The position numbers and the translations under genes were made by a program. Shown here piece by piece: positions 36,559 to 48,133 of a stretch of DNA of 64,000 bases. Each line of letters starts with the position of its first letter. The first letter of the stretch is position 1. Origin of the DNA: DATGFB01 sp032160545 (GTDB taxonomy: Bacteria; Actinomycetota; Actinomycetes; Mycobacteriales; Jatrophihabitantaceae); contig JAVHVN010000044.1 of the NCBI GenBank assembly GCA_032160545.1, positions 1 to 64,000 on the forward strand, written 5' to 3'. Under the pieces are notes generated by a model, which ran no database searches, was not told where the DNA came from, and saw nothing but the letters and a program-made list of their open reading frames with translations.

Positions 36559-37566
36559 TTACAGCGACGACCCGACGAGTCGGACGACGTCGGCGAGCCG
36601 GTTCGAGTAACCCCATTCGTTGTCGTACCAGCCCACGACCTTGACTTGGTTGCCGATGACCTTGGTGAGCCCCGAGTCGAAGATGCACGACGCGGGATCG
36701 GTCACGATGTCGGAGCTGACGATCGGGTCCTCGGTGTAGGTGAGGATGCCCTTCAACGCGCCGTCGGCAGCCACGCGATAGGCCTCCTTGACCTCGTCGA
36801 CGGACGTGTCGCGGGCGGTCGTGACGGTGAGGTCGGTGGCCGAGCCGGTCGGGACCGGGACGCGCAGGGCGAAGCCGTCGAGCCGGCCCTTCAGGTTCGG
36901 CAGGACCAGACCGATCGCCTTCGCCGCGCCGGTCGAGGTCGGCACGATGTTGAGCGCCGCCGCCCGCGCCCGGCGCAGGTCCTTGTGGGGGGCGTCCTGC
37001 AGGTTCTGGTCCTGCGTGTAAGCGTGGATGGTCGTCATCAGGCCGCGCTCGATGCCGATCGCGTCGTCGAGCACCTTGGCCAGCGGGCCGAGGCAGTTCG
37101 TCGTGCACGAGGCGTTCGAGACGATCGTGTGCCTGGCGGGGTCGTAGTCGCCGTCGTTGACGCCCATGACGATCGTGACGTCCTCATCGCTGGCAGGGGC
37201 GGAGATGATGACCTTCTTCGCGCCGCCCGCGTCGACGTGCTTGCGCGCGTCGGCGGCCTTGGTGAAGAACCCGGTCGACTCGACGACGACGTCGACCCCG
37301 AGCTCGCCCCACGGCAGGTTCGCCGGGTCGCGCTCGGCGAGGATCCTGATCGTGCGATCGCCGACTCGAATCCCGCCGTCGGTCACGGACACCGGCTCGG
37401 GGAACCGGCCGAGGATGCTGTCGTACTTGAGCAGGTGCGCCATCGTCGCCACGTCGCCGAGGTCGTTCGCGGCCACCAGCTCGATGTCGGCGCCCGACGC
37501 GGTGACCGCCCGGAAGAAGTTGCGGCCGATGCGGCCGAATCCGTTGATGCCCACCCGAACAGTCAC
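36559..37566 (-). CDS. gap: Glyceraldehyde-3-phosphate dehydrogenase
   Basis: 335-residue NAD-dependent GAPDH. Start GTG 37566 has AAGGAG 9-10 nt upstream and gives VRVGINGFGRIGRNFFRA; the open frame upstream lacks homology. Catalytic cysteine is in SNASCTTNCLGPLAKV and the substrate loop is in NIVPTSTGAAKAIGLV. The residues after the Rossmann start (ANDLGD) indicate NAD preference. Starts the gap-pgk-tpiA-secG-rbpA run. In other actinobacteria whiA usually lies directly upstream; here two genes intervene. Confidence 0.97.
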   Translation of the reverse strand: MTVRVGINGFGRIGRNFFRAVTASGADIELVAANDLGDVATMAHLLKYDSILGRFPEPVSVTDGGIRVGDRTIRILAERDPANLPWGELGVDVVVESTGFFTKAADARKHVDAGGAKKVIISAPASDEDVTIVMGVNDGDYDPARHTIVSNASCTTNCLGPLAKVLDDAIGIERGLMTTIHAYTQDQNLQDAPHKDLRRARAAALNIVPTSTGAAKAIGLVLPNLKGRLDGFALRVPVPTGSATDLTVTTARDTSVDEVKEAYRVAADGALKGILTYTEDPIVSSDIVTDPASCIFDSGLTKVIGNQVKVVGWYDNEWGYSNRLADVVRLVGSSL

Positions 37567-37627
37567 TGGAGGTGCTCCTTCTGACAACCTGACCGGTGCC
37601 GGTAGTGCCGATTGACTCACCCGAACC

Positions 37628-38386
37628 CTATACGTCGACCACGACGGCCCGATGGTCGGACAGGGGCAGCTCCCGGATCTCACAAGAGCGGACCGGAGGC
37701 AGCTCGCCACGCACCAGGACGTGGTCCAGCTGGCGCTCGGGCGCGGCCAGCGGGAACGTAGGCCCGTCGGCCAGCGCGGTCCAGCCGGTGAGCCGGGCCG
37801 GGAGTGGCGCGGGCAGGTTGAGGTCACCCATCAGGATGAGCGGATCGGCGAAGACGGCGAGGTCCCGGCGCAGCCGGCGCAGTTGTACTCGGTTCCATCC
37901 GGGTACGAACGATAGGTGCGTGTTGACGACGGTGATGCAGCCGAGCGGTGTCCGGACGGCCGCGACCAGGGCGACGCGTGGCTCCTCCTTGACCAGCAGC
38001 ACCTTGCGCGGGCCGGGCAGCCACATCGGGAACCGGAAGGGTATCGGCGGCATCCGCACCACCTGCCACGAACTCACCGGATACCGCGACAGCAGCGCGA
38101 TGCCGTACGCAGCGCTGCCGGGCTGCTCGTCGCCGGTGGCCGCCATCCATGTCGCGCCCGGCGTTCCGGCCACGGCCGCGACGAATCGGTGTGCCCGCGC
38201 GCCGGTCGCCTCGGCGGCGACCGCGGTGAGGTCCGCGAGCTGCGACCGGGGCTGATCGCAGTCCACCTCTTGAAGCGCGAGGATGTCGGCGTCGAGCGAT
38301 CGGATCGCGGCCGCGAACCGCTCGAGATCGACGCGGTCGTCCACGATCGAGCGTCCGTGCAGGATATTGAAGGTCGCCAGCCGCAC
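37628..38386 (-). CDS. Endonuclease/exonuclease/phosphatase (EEP) family protein
   Basis: 252-residue metal-dependent phosphoesterase fold. Motifs: RLATFNILHG at the start, ALQEVDCDQPRSQ (metal-binding Glu), VVNTHLSFVPGWNRVQL (His), ILMGDLNLPA (Asp-Asn), RQLDHVLVRG and SDHRAVVVDV (catalytic His). GTG 38386 begins at the conserved RLATFN; ATG 38407 would overlap the divergent gene. Substrate could be DNA, a sphingolipid-like phosphodiester or inositol phosphate. It interrupts the usual whiA-gap neighbourhood. Confidence 0.87.
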   Translation of the reverse strand: MRLATFNILHGRSIVDDRVDLERFAAAIRSLDADILALQEVDCDQPRSQLADLTAVAAEATGARAHRFVAAVAGTPGATWMAATGDEQPGSAAYGIALLSRYPVSSWQVVRMPPIPFRFPMWLPGPRKVLLVKEEPRVALVAAVRTPLGCITVVNTHLSFVPGWNRVQLRRLRRDLAVFADPLILMGDLNLPAPLPARLTGWTALADGPTFPLAAPERQLDHVLVRGELPPVRSCEIRELPLSDHRAVVVDV

Positions 38387-38405
38387 GGAAAGGGTCTTAC
38401 CCGAC

Positions 38406-38966
38406 ATGCCGACTGACAACCACGCCGCGCAGCGCGACGCGCTCAAGCGAGCGGCATCCGTGCTCAAGGCCGCCGGCGTGCCCTTCGCCCTGGCCGGAAG
38501 CTACGCGCTCTGGGTACGGGGAGCGCCGGAATCCGAGCACGATGTCGACTTCGTGGTGGCGCAGCGGCAGACGGAGGAGGCGGCAAACGCGCTCAGCGAC
38601 GCAGGGCTGACGGTCACGCGGCCCCCTGAGGACTGGTTGTTCAAGGTCGACGTGAACGACGTGGTGGTCGATGTCCTGCACCGGCAGGCCGGTGAGCCCG
38701 TTACTCCGGAAGTTCTCGCGCGCGCCGACGAGATCGAGGTGCTCGCGATCCGGATGCCAGTCCTGAGCACCAACGACCTGGTCGTCACCAAGTTGAAGGT
38801 GCTGAGCGAGCACTACTGCGACTTCGGCAACCTGCTGCCCTCGGTTCGGGCAGTACGCGAACAGCTCGATTGGGGTCGGCTGCGCGACGAGGTCGCCGGC
38901 AACGACTTCGCGTGCGCATTTCTCTACCTCGCCGACCGCCTCGGTCTTTCCGACCGCCGTGACTGA
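38406..38966 (+). CDS. Nucleotidyltransferase-fold protein
   Basis: 186-residue protein with the pol-beta/MNT nucleotidyltransferase signature: GSYALWVRG followed 11 residues later by HDVDFVV (the DxD pair), and a later Asp in NDVVVDVL. This is the layout of DUF6036-like or antitoxin-type minimal nucleotidyltransferases. No partner HEPN or toxin gene is adjacent, so a toxin-antitoxin role is not supported. ATG is preceded by GGAAAGGG, 11 nt upstream. Only plus-strand gene between pgl and uvrA, inserted next to the EEP gene. Function unknown. Confidence 0.75.
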   Translation: MPTDNHAAQRDALKRAASVLKAAGVPFALAGSYALWVRGAPESEHDVDFVVAQRQTEEAANALSDAGLTVTRPPEDWLFKVDVNDVVVDVLHRQAGEPVTPEVLARADEIEVLAIRMPVLSTNDLVVTKLKVLSEHYCDFGNLLPSVRAVREQLDWGRLRDEVAGNDFACAFLYLADRLGLSDRRD

Positions 38967-38973
38967 TCCCGCG

Positions 38974-39954
38974 TCAGGGGGCCAGCATTTCCGGGGTCAC
39001 TGCCGACTCGGTATCCGGAACCTTCAGCTCGGCCGCACGCTTGTCTGCCATCGCGAGCAGGCGTCGGATCCGACCCGCGACCGCATCCTTGGTCATGACC
39101 GGGTCGGACAGCGCGCCGAGTTCCTCGAGCGAGGCCTGCTTGTGCTCCAGGCGTAGCCGGCCCGCCTGCAGCAGGTGCTCGGGCGCTTCGTCAGCCAGGA
39201 TCGCCAGGGCGCGCTCGACACGTGCGCCGGCCGCCACCGCGGCACGCGCCGACCGTCGCAGGTTCGCATCGTCGAAGTTGGCGAGGCGGTTCGCAGTGGC
39301 GCGGACCTCGCGCCGCATGCGCCGTTCCTCCCACGCCAGGACGGACTCGTGCGCGCCGATCCGGGTGAGCAGCGCGGCGATGGCGTCGCCGTCGCGCACG
39401 ACCACCCGGTCGCTGCCGCGTACCTCGCGAGCCTTTGCCGAGAAACCGAGCCGGCGCCCGACGCCGACCAGCGCGAGCGCGGCTTCCGGGGTTGGGCAGG
39501 TGATCTCGAGGGAGGACGCGCGGCCGGGCTCGGTCAGCGAACCGTGCGCGAGGAACGCGCCGCGCCACGCCGCCTCGGCATCGCCGATGCCGCCGGACAC
39601 CACGTGGTGCGGCAGGCCCTTGACGGGGCGCCCGCGCAGGTCGACGAGGCCGGCCTGCCGAGCGAGTCCCTCGCCGTCGCGAGCCACCCGGACGAGGTAG
39701 CGGCTGCCGCGGCGCAGGCCGCCGCCGGTGACGATCTGCACCTCGGAGCCGTAACCGAAGATCTCGGCGATCTCTTTGCGCAGTCGGCGTGCGACCGACC
39801 CGGTGTCGAGTTCCGCCTCGATGACGATGTGCCCGCCCACCAGGTGCAGTGCGCCGGCGAAGCGCAGCATGGTTGCCATCTCGGACTTGCGAGCGGACAT
39901 CTTCGCGATCTGCACCCGGCTGAGTTCGTCCTTGACGGCGGCGGTCATCGCCAT
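38974..39954 (-). CDS. whiA: DNA-binding regulator WhiA
   Basis: 326-residue protein with a LAGLIDADG-like N-terminal domain and a C-terminal HTH (LEELGALSDPVMTKDAVAGRIRRL region). WhiA works with WhiB in streptomycete sporulation septation and is conserved in most Gram-positives. Typical beginning TAAVKDELSRVQI and ANFDDANLRRSA near residue 225. Lies in the conserved uvrC-rapZ-yvcK-whiA run, 4 bp downstream of yvcK. Presence does not prove that the organism sporulates. Confidence 0.95.
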   Translation of the reverse strand: MAMTAAVKDELSRVQIAKMSARKSEMATMLRFAGALHLVGGHIVIEAELDTGSVARRLRKEIAEIFGYGSEVQIVTGGGLRRGSRYLVRVARDGEGLARQAGLVDLRGRPVKGLPHHVVSGGIGDAEAAWRGAFLAHGSLTEPGRASSLEITCPTPEAALALVGVGRRLGFSAKAREVRGSDRVVVRDGDAIAALLTRIGAHESVLAWEERRMRREVRATANRLANFDDANLRRSARAAVAAGARVERALAILADEAPEHLLQAGRLRLEHKQASLEELGALSDPVMTKDAVAGRIRRLLAMADKRAAELKVPDTESAVTPEMLAP

Positions 39955-39958
39955 TGCG

Positions 39959-40942
39959 TCATCCCTCCACTTCCGCCGGGTCGGCCGGTGCGTCCTCGAT
40001 GGCTTGCTGCAGTGCCGCGCTCAACCGCTCCGGGTCATGCCGCTCCGCACTGTCATCGGCGGCGAGCCTAGACAGTACGAGACGAGCGCCGATCGTGCGC
40101 AAATAGTCCGACAATTGCTTCACATCGGAGACGGCATCCCGGTCGGCGAGCACGGTATCGATGAGCAGCCCGCCAAACGGTTCGGCATGCGCGAGCAGCA
40201 ACCGGATGAGGTCGTGCGGCGCGTACTCCTCGGTCTCGCCCACCTGCGGCACGAGGTTGAGCGTGACGATCACGCGGGCCTGCGTCGTGGCGAGTGCCTT
40301 CGCCAGTTCGCGCAGCAGCAGGTGCGGGATCACGCTCGTGAACCACGAACCCGGGCCGAGCACGATCACGTCCGCCTCGCGCACGGCATCGACCGCCGCC
40401 GCACACGCCGGCGCCCCCGGGGGGAGCAGTCGCACCGAGCGAACCCGGCCCGGGGTCGCCGCGATCGAGGACTGGCCACGTATCAGCCGCGTGCGATCGG
40501 GATCGTCGGGATCGAACCGGTCGGCCTCGCCCACGAGGTCGAGCGGAACTGGACTCATCGGCAACACACGCCCGACCGCGCCGACCAGCGCGCCGAGCCG
40601 CTCGAGCGCGCGCAGCGGATCGCCCTCGACCTCGAGCATGCCGGTGAAGAGCAGATTGCCCACCGGGTGCCCGGCCAGGGCGCCGCTTCCGCCGAGTCGA
40701 TGCTGCAGCAACTCGACCCACTGCTGGTGCCCCGGATCGGTGCCGGCGAGCGCCGCGAGTGCCATCCGCAGGTCACCCGGCGGCAGCACGCCCAGCTCGC
40801 GACGGATGCGGCCCGATGACCCGCCGTCGTCGGCGACCGTGACGACCGCAGTCAGGTCGGTCGTCAGCTGCCGGAGCGCATTCAACGAGGCGTGCAGGCC
40901 GTGGCCGCCGCCGAGGGCAACGACCTTGAGCCGGCTACTCAC
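39959..40942 (-). CDS. yvcK: YvcK/CofD-like protein (gluconeogenesis factor)
   Basis: 327-residue CofD-fold protein binding UDP-sugars in characterised homologs, and involved in carbon flux and envelope homeostasis. Start VVALGGGHGLHASLNALR contains the GGGxG loop; TVADDGGSSGRIRREL and VLGPGSWFTSVIPHLL are family motifs. GTG start overlaps the rapZ stop by 8 bp. It is not CofD itself, since this family neighbours rapZ and whiA. Confidence 0.93.
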   Translation of the reverse strand: MSSRLKVVALGGGHGLHASLNALRQLTTDLTAVVTVADDGGSSGRIRRELGVLPPGDLRMALAALAGTDPGHQQWVELLQHRLGGSGALAGHPVGNLLFTGMLEVEGDPLRALERLGALVGAVGRVLPMSPVPLDLVGEADRFDPDDPDRTRLIRGQSSIAATPGRVRSVRLLPPGAPACAAAVDAVREADVIVLGPGSWFTSVIPHLLLRELAKALATTQARVIVTLNLVPQVGETEEYAPHDLIRLLLAHAEPFGGLLIDTVLADRDAVSDVKQLSDYLRTIGARLVLSRLAADDSAERHDPERLSAALQQAIEDAPADPAEVEG

Positions 40943-41831
40943 GCCCGAGGTCGCGGTGGACCACGGTGGCTCGGACCCCCTGAATGGTCAGCCGGTCCGC
41001 CAATTGCTGCGCGATCACGACAGATCGATGCTTGCCTCCGGTGCACCCGACGGCCAGCGTGAGGTACCGCTTCCCCTCGCGGGTGTAGCCGGCGCCGATG
41101 ATGTCCAGGATCTCGGCGTAGCGGTCGATGAACTCCTTGGCGTCGTTCTGGGCGAGGACGTAGTCGATCACCTCGGCGTCTCGGCCGGTGAGCGGCCGCA
41201 GTTCGGGGATCCAGTGCGGGTTCGGCAGGAACCGGACGTCGACCACGAGATCGGCATCGACGGGCAGCCCGTACTTGTAGCCGAACGACAGGACGGTCGC
41301 CCGCAACTCCGGGACGTCCGCTCGCGCCCCGCCGGTGAACCCGGACTCGATCGCGCGCCGCAACTCGTGCACCGACCGGTCGCCGGTGTCGAGCACCAGG
41401 TCGGCCTCGTCCTTGAGCCCGGAGAGCAGTTCGCGCTCAGCCGTGATGCCGTCGATCAGCCGGCCGTCGCCTTGCAGCGGGTGCGCGCGGCGGACGTTCT
41501 CGAAGCGCCGGACCAGTACCTCGTCGCGGGCCTCGAGATAGAGCACCCTCGGCCGCAGGCCCCGCTCGGACAGTTCGCGGATCACCCCACGCAGGTCGGA
41601 CGAGAACGCCCTGCTGCGGACGTCCATGACGACGGCGAGACGAGTGACGCCGCCTTGGCTGCGACTGCCTAGATCGACGAGGGTGGCGACCAGCTCAGGC
41701 GGCAGGTTGTCGACGACGAACCAGCCGAGGTCCTCGAAGCATTTCGCCGCGGTGCTGCGCCCGGCGCCGGAGAGGCCGGTGACGATCACCAGGTCGAGGC
41801 CCGATTCGGGACCTGTCACGGCATCGGTCAC
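40935..41831 (-). CDS. rapZ: RapZ-family nucleotide-binding protein
   Basis: 298-residue P-loop protein; E. coli RapZ is an RNase E adaptor sensing glucosamine-6-phosphate, while actinobacterial function is less clear. Walker A is VTGLSGAGRSTA, then LGWFVVDNLPP; C-terminal domain has the conserved GCTGGKHRSV and RDLG. GTG start overlaps the uvrC stop by 4 nt. Confidence 0.94.
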   Translation of the reverse strand: MTDAVTGPESGLDLVIVTGLSGAGRSTAAKCFEDLGWFVVDNLPPELVATLVDLGSRSQGGVTRLAVVMDVRSRAFSSDLRGVIRELSERGLRPRVLYLEARDEVLVRRFENVRRAHPLQGDGRLIDGITAERELLSGLKDEADLVLDTGDRSVHELRRAIESGFTGGARADVPELRATVLSFGYKYGLPVDADLVVDVRFLPNPHWIPELRPLTGRDAEVIDYVLAQNDAKEFIDRYAEILDIIGAGYTREGKRYLTLAVGCTGGKHRSVVIAQQLADRLTIQGVRATVVHRDLGRE

Positions 41832-43858
41832 GGTGTCTCCTCGGGCTCGGTGTCGTCGTCGAGGATCTCACCGGTCGCCATGTTCACGGCAGGGACCCGC
41901 GGACCCAGCCGTGTGCCGTTCGCCAGCGCGGCGGCGATCGACTCGGCGGTGCGGCGCCCGATGCCGGGCACGGCCTGCAGCTCGTCGACGGTCACAGCGC
42001 GCAACCGCTTCACCGAGCCGAAGTGCGTCAGCAACGCCTTGCGCCGGGTCTCGCCGAGCCCGGGGATGTCGTCGAGCTCCGACGTGGTCATCGCCCTGGA
42101 CCGCTTCTGGCGGTGGTACGTGATCGCGAAGCGGTGTGCCTCGTCGCGGATCCGCTGCAGCAGGTACAGCGCTTCGGAGGTGCGCGGCAGGATCGTCGGG
42201 TAGGCCTCGCCCGGTAGCCAGACCTCCTCGAGGCGCTTGGCGAGCCCGACCAGGGCGACGTCGTCGATGCCGAGGTCGTCGAAGACCGCCTGGGCCGCCG
42301 CGACCTGCGGCGCACCCCCGTCGACCACAAGCAGGTTCGGTGGATAGGCGAACTTCTTCGGACGTCCGGTGCCCGGATCGATACCCGGGGTTGGCGGCGC
42401 GGCGCCCTCGGCCGCTTCGGCCGCCGGGTCGCTGTCGGCATCCGCGCCGTCTTTCACCTGTTCGTCCAGGTAGCGGGCGAAGCGGCGCCGGACGACCTCG
42501 GCGATCCAGTCGGTGTCGCCCGTGCCGCCGCGCATCGCGAACCGGCGGTACTCGCTGCGGCGCGCCAGTCCGTCCTCGAACACGACCATGCTCGCGACCG
42601 GGTTGGTGCCCTGCACGTGGCTGATGTCGAAGGATTCGATTCGCAGCGGGGCGGCCTGCAGGGTCAGCGCCTCCTGCAGCTCGCCGAGGGCTCGGGAGCG
42701 GGCAGTCAGGTCCGACGCCCGCTTCAGCTTGTGCCGGGCCAGCGCCTGCTCGGCATTGCGGCGAACGGTCTCTTGCAGCACACGCTTGTCGCCGCGCTGC
42801 GGCACGCGCAACTGCACCCGCGAACCGCGCAGGTCGCTCAACCACTCGATGAGCGCCGCGGTGTCCTCGGGCAGCGCCGGTACCAGGACCTCGCGGGGGA
42901 TGCCGTTGCCCGCATCGGTCTCGTCCCCGCCGTACACCTGGGTCACGAACTGCTCGACGAGGTCGCCGGTGGTCGTGTCGTCGAGCTTGTCGACCACCCA
43001 GCCGCGCTGGCCGCGCACCCTGCCGCCGCGGACGTGGAACACCTGCACGGCGGCCTCGAGGTCGTCCTCGGCGAAGGCGACCACGTCGGCGTCCGTGCCG
43101 TCGCCGAACACCACGGCCTGCTTCTCGAGGGCCCGGCGCAGTGCCTCGAGATCGTCCCGGAGCCGAGCGGCGAGCTCGAACTCGAGGTTCTCGCTGGCCT
43201 CGGCCATCCGGCGCTCGATGCGCCGCATCATCAGGTCGGTCTTGCCTGCCATGAAGTCGCAGAAGTCGTCGACGATCGCACGGTGCTCGGCCGCCGTGAC
43301 CCTGCCGACGCAGGGTGCGCTGCACTTGCCGATGTACCCGAGCAGGCAGGGGCGGCCGACCTGGCCGGCCCGGGTGAACACCCCCGTGGAGCAGGTACGC
43401 GCCGGGAAGACGCGCAGCAGCAGGTCGAGCGTCTCGCGGATCGCCCAGGCGTGGCTGTACGGGCCGAAGTAGCGCACTCCCTTGCGTTTCGGCCCGCGCA
43501 TGACCTGCAGCCGCGGGTACTCCTCGAACAGCGTGACGGCCAGCGACGGGTACGACTTGTCGTCGCGGTAGCGGACGTTGAACCGCGGGTCGAACTCCTT
43601 GATCCAGGTGTATTCGAGCTGCAGCGCCTCGACCTCGGTGCGCACGACGGTCCATTCGACGGCTGCCGCCGTGGTCACCATCTGCCGGGTGCGCGGGTGC
43701 AACGCCGAGACATCCGCGAAATAGGAGTTCAGGCGTTGCCGCAGGCTCTTCGCCTTGCCGACGTAGATGACCCGCCCGCGCTCGTCACGGAACTTGTAGA
43801 CGCCCGGTTCGAGCGGGACCGTCCCCGTCACGGGACGGTAGGTGGACGGATCGGGCAC
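41828..43858 (-). CDS. uvrC: Excinuclease ABC subunit C
   Basis: 676-residue dual-incision nuclease of nucleotide excision repair. N-terminal GIY-YIG domain (PGVYKFRDERGRVIYVGKAK), UVR/UvrB-binding motif near residues 205-240, RNase H-like C-terminal nuclease (SFDISHVQGTNPVASMVVF; VVDGG) and tandem HhH at the end (IPGLGETRRKALL, VPGIGRRTAESI). GTG 43858 was chosen; a longer frame upstream overlaps add. TAACCT ends 7 nt before this start. Confidence 0.96.
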   Translation of the reverse strand: MPDPSTYRPVTGTVPLEPGVYKFRDERGRVIYVGKAKSLRQRLNSYFADVSALHPRTRQMVTTAAAVEWTVVRTEVEALQLEYTWIKEFDPRFNVRYRDDKSYPSLAVTLFEEYPRLQVMRGPKRKGVRYFGPYSHAWAIRETLDLLLRVFPARTCSTGVFTRAGQVGRPCLLGYIGKCSAPCVGRVTAAEHRAIVDDFCDFMAGKTDLMMRRIERRMAEASENLEFELAARLRDDLEALRRALEKQAVVFGDGTDADVVAFAEDDLEAAVQVFHVRGGRVRGQRGWVVDKLDDTTTGDLVEQFVTQVYGGDETDAGNGIPREVLVPALPEDTAALIEWLSDLRGSRVQLRVPQRGDKRVLQETVRRNAEQALARHKLKRASDLTARSRALGELQEALTLQAAPLRIESFDISHVQGTNPVASMVVFEDGLARRSEYRRFAMRGGTGDTDWIAEVVRRRFARYLDEQVKDGADADSDPAAEAAEGAAPPTPGIDPGTGRPKKFAYPPNLLVVDGGAPQVAAAQAVFDDLGIDDVALVGLAKRLEEVWLPGEAYPTILPRTSEALYLLQRIRDEAHRFAITYHRQKRSRAMTTSELDDIPGLGETRRKALLTHFGSVKRLRAVTVDELQAVPGIGRRTAESIAAALANGTRLGPRVPAVNMATGEILDDDTEPEETP

Positions 43859-43865
43859 GTCTTCG

Positions 43866-43871
43866 AGGTTA
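43866..43871 (-). promoter_or_regulatory. -10 element of the uvrC-rapZ-yvcK-whiA operon
   Basis: Minus-strand TAACCT ends 7 nt before the uvrC GTG and includes the add stop codon. This suggests a leaderless internal promoter. Confidence 0.5.
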
Positions 43872-44912
43872 GTCAGCCGGTGCGACTGCGTGCCGGCGCT
43901 CGTACCCGTCGATCTCGTCGAGGATGACGGACTTGCCCGCGTCATCGAGGAAGGACGCTCGGACGCCGGCCCGAGCCAGTTCGGCAACTCCGGCGTGGCC
44001 CACTCCGAGCAGGTCCGCGGCCACGGCGTACTCGTGGTTGAGCGTCGTCGAGAACATCGGCGGGTCGTCTGAGTTGATCGTGACCGCGACACCGGCAGCG
44101 ACCAGCTGCGGCAGCGGGTGCTCGGCTAGCGACGCGACCGAACGGGTGCGCACGTTCGAGGTCGGGCAGACCTCGAGCGGGATCTGCGTCTCTCGCAGGT
44201 GCTGGAGCAGGCTCGCGTCACGGGCAGCTGCGATGCCGTGCCCGATCCGCTCGGCACCGAGGTGGATCAGGGCGTCCCACACCGTCTCGGGGCCCGTCGA
44301 CTCACCGGCGTGCGGGACGCTGCGCAGTCCGGCCGCCCTCGCCTGGGCGAAGTGTGGTGCGAACTGCTCCCTCGGCACTCCCAACTCGGGGCCGCCGAGG
44401 CCGAAGCTCACGAGGCCTGCCGGGTGGTGCCGGAGCGCGACGTCGAGCGTGAGGTCTGCGGACGGCACACCGGCCTCGCCCGGGATGTCGAAGCACCAGG
44501 CCAGCCGGACGCCGTGGTCGGCCTCGGCCCGGATCCGCGCGTCTTCCACCGCGTCACAGAACGCCGCTGGCGCGATGCCCCGGACGACCGAGGAGTACGG
44601 GGTGAGCGTCAGCTCCGCATAGCGGACCTGCTGACCGGCGAGCTCTCGGGCCACCTCGTAGGTGAGGGTCCAGACGTCCTGCGGATCGCGGATCAGGTCG
44701 ACGACGGAGAGATAGACCTCGATGAAATGCGCGAAATCGGTGAACGTGAAGTAGTCGGCGAGCAGGTCCGGATCGGCCGGGACCGGTGTGTTGCCCTCGT
44801 GCCGGGCGGCCAGCTCGGCCACGATGCGCGGGGACGCGGAGCCGATGTGGTGGATGTGCAGCTCCACCTTCGGTAGGCCGGCGATGAATTCGGTGAGGTC
44901 GAGATCCGCCAT
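43869..44912 (-). CDS. add: Adenosine deaminase family protein (possibly aminodeoxyfutalosine deaminase)
   Basis: 347-residue metal-dependent TIM-barrel deaminase. Metal and catalytic residues: HIHHIGSAS (HxH), SVPHAGES (His, His), RIGHGIAAARD and TINSDDPPMF (Asp pair). Classical adenosine deaminases have HLHLEG at the first motif; here it is HIHHIGSASPRI. From memory, a streptomycete member of this subgroup deaminates aminodeoxyfutalosine in the futalosine menaquinone route. No other menaquinone gene is in the window, so substrate stays open. Same strand as uvrC, 10 bp upstream. Confidence 0.85.
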   Translation of the reverse strand: MADLDLTEFIAGLPKVELHIHHIGSASPRIVAELAARHEGNTPVPADPDLLADYFTFTDFAHFIEVYLSVVDLIRDPQDVWTLTYEVARELAGQQVRYAELTLTPYSSVVRGIAPAAFCDAVEDARIRAEADHGVRLAWCFDIPGEAGVPSADLTLDVALRHHPAGLVSFGLGGPELGVPREQFAPHFAQARAAGLRSVPHAGESTGPETVWDALIHLGAERIGHGIAAARDASLLQHLRETQIPLEVCPTSNVRTRSVASLAEHPLPQLVAAGVAVTINSDDPPMFSTTLNHEYAVAADLLGVGHAGVAELARAGVRASFLDDAGKSVILDEIDGYERRHAVAPAD

Positions 44913-44918
44913 CGCGCC

Positions 44919-44938
44919 ACACTCTCACACGGTCGTGT
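44919..44938 (-). promoter_or_regulatory. Promoter region of the deaminase gene with short palindrome
   Basis: Minus-strand GAGTGT (44919-44924) ends 6 nt before the ATG and could be the -10. Just upstream, ACACGGTCGTGT (44927-44938) has 5-bp inverted arms. Both assignments are tentative. Confidence 0.3.
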
Positions 44939-45009
44939 CAGAATTTCAGCGGACCCGTTGCACGGCATCGCGCGGGACTGGTGTCCGGGCTCGAGCGGTT
45001 TCGAGGCAC

Positions 45010-45041
45010 CGGCCGAATTCCATCGGAAGTGGAACCGGCCG
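45010..45041 (-). terminator. Imperfect hairpin after uvrA
   Basis: CGGCC (45010-45014) pairs with GGCCG (45037-45041) and TTCC (45018-45021) with GGAA (45031-45034), giving an interrupted stem 6 nt past the uvrA stop. Plausible uvrA terminator. The rest of 44913-45046 shows no gene. Confidence 0.35.
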
Positions 45042-45046
45042 ACCGG

Positions 45047-47989
<2,943 letters not shown>

Positions 47990-48121
47990 GGGGTCAGCTC
48001 AGGGCTCTCTGGTCGAGGCGGCGAAACCGGATTACTCGGGCAACAGTGACAACACCCGGACGCGCCGGGGAAGTCCATACCGAGAGTAGTGACCGGCTCC
48101 GACAACGCCATGCCGACCGGG

Positions 48122-48127
48122 AAAGAT
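48122..48127 (+). promoter_or_regulatory. Possible -10 element of the PPOX/F420 gene
   Basis: AAAGAT ends 6 nt before ATG 48134; weak match, part of a recurring spacing seen in the window. Confidence 0.3.
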
Positions 48128-48133
48128 GGAGCA

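Noticed and set aside
38406..38966. Nucleotidyltransferase as antitoxin of a HEPN-MNT toxin-antitoxin pair
   Set aside because: No HEPN-type or other toxin gene is adjacent; neighbours are an EEP phosphatase and whiA.
47990..48133. LexA (SOS) box upstream of uvrA
   Set aside because: No GAAC-N4-GTTC or close variant is found in the gap.
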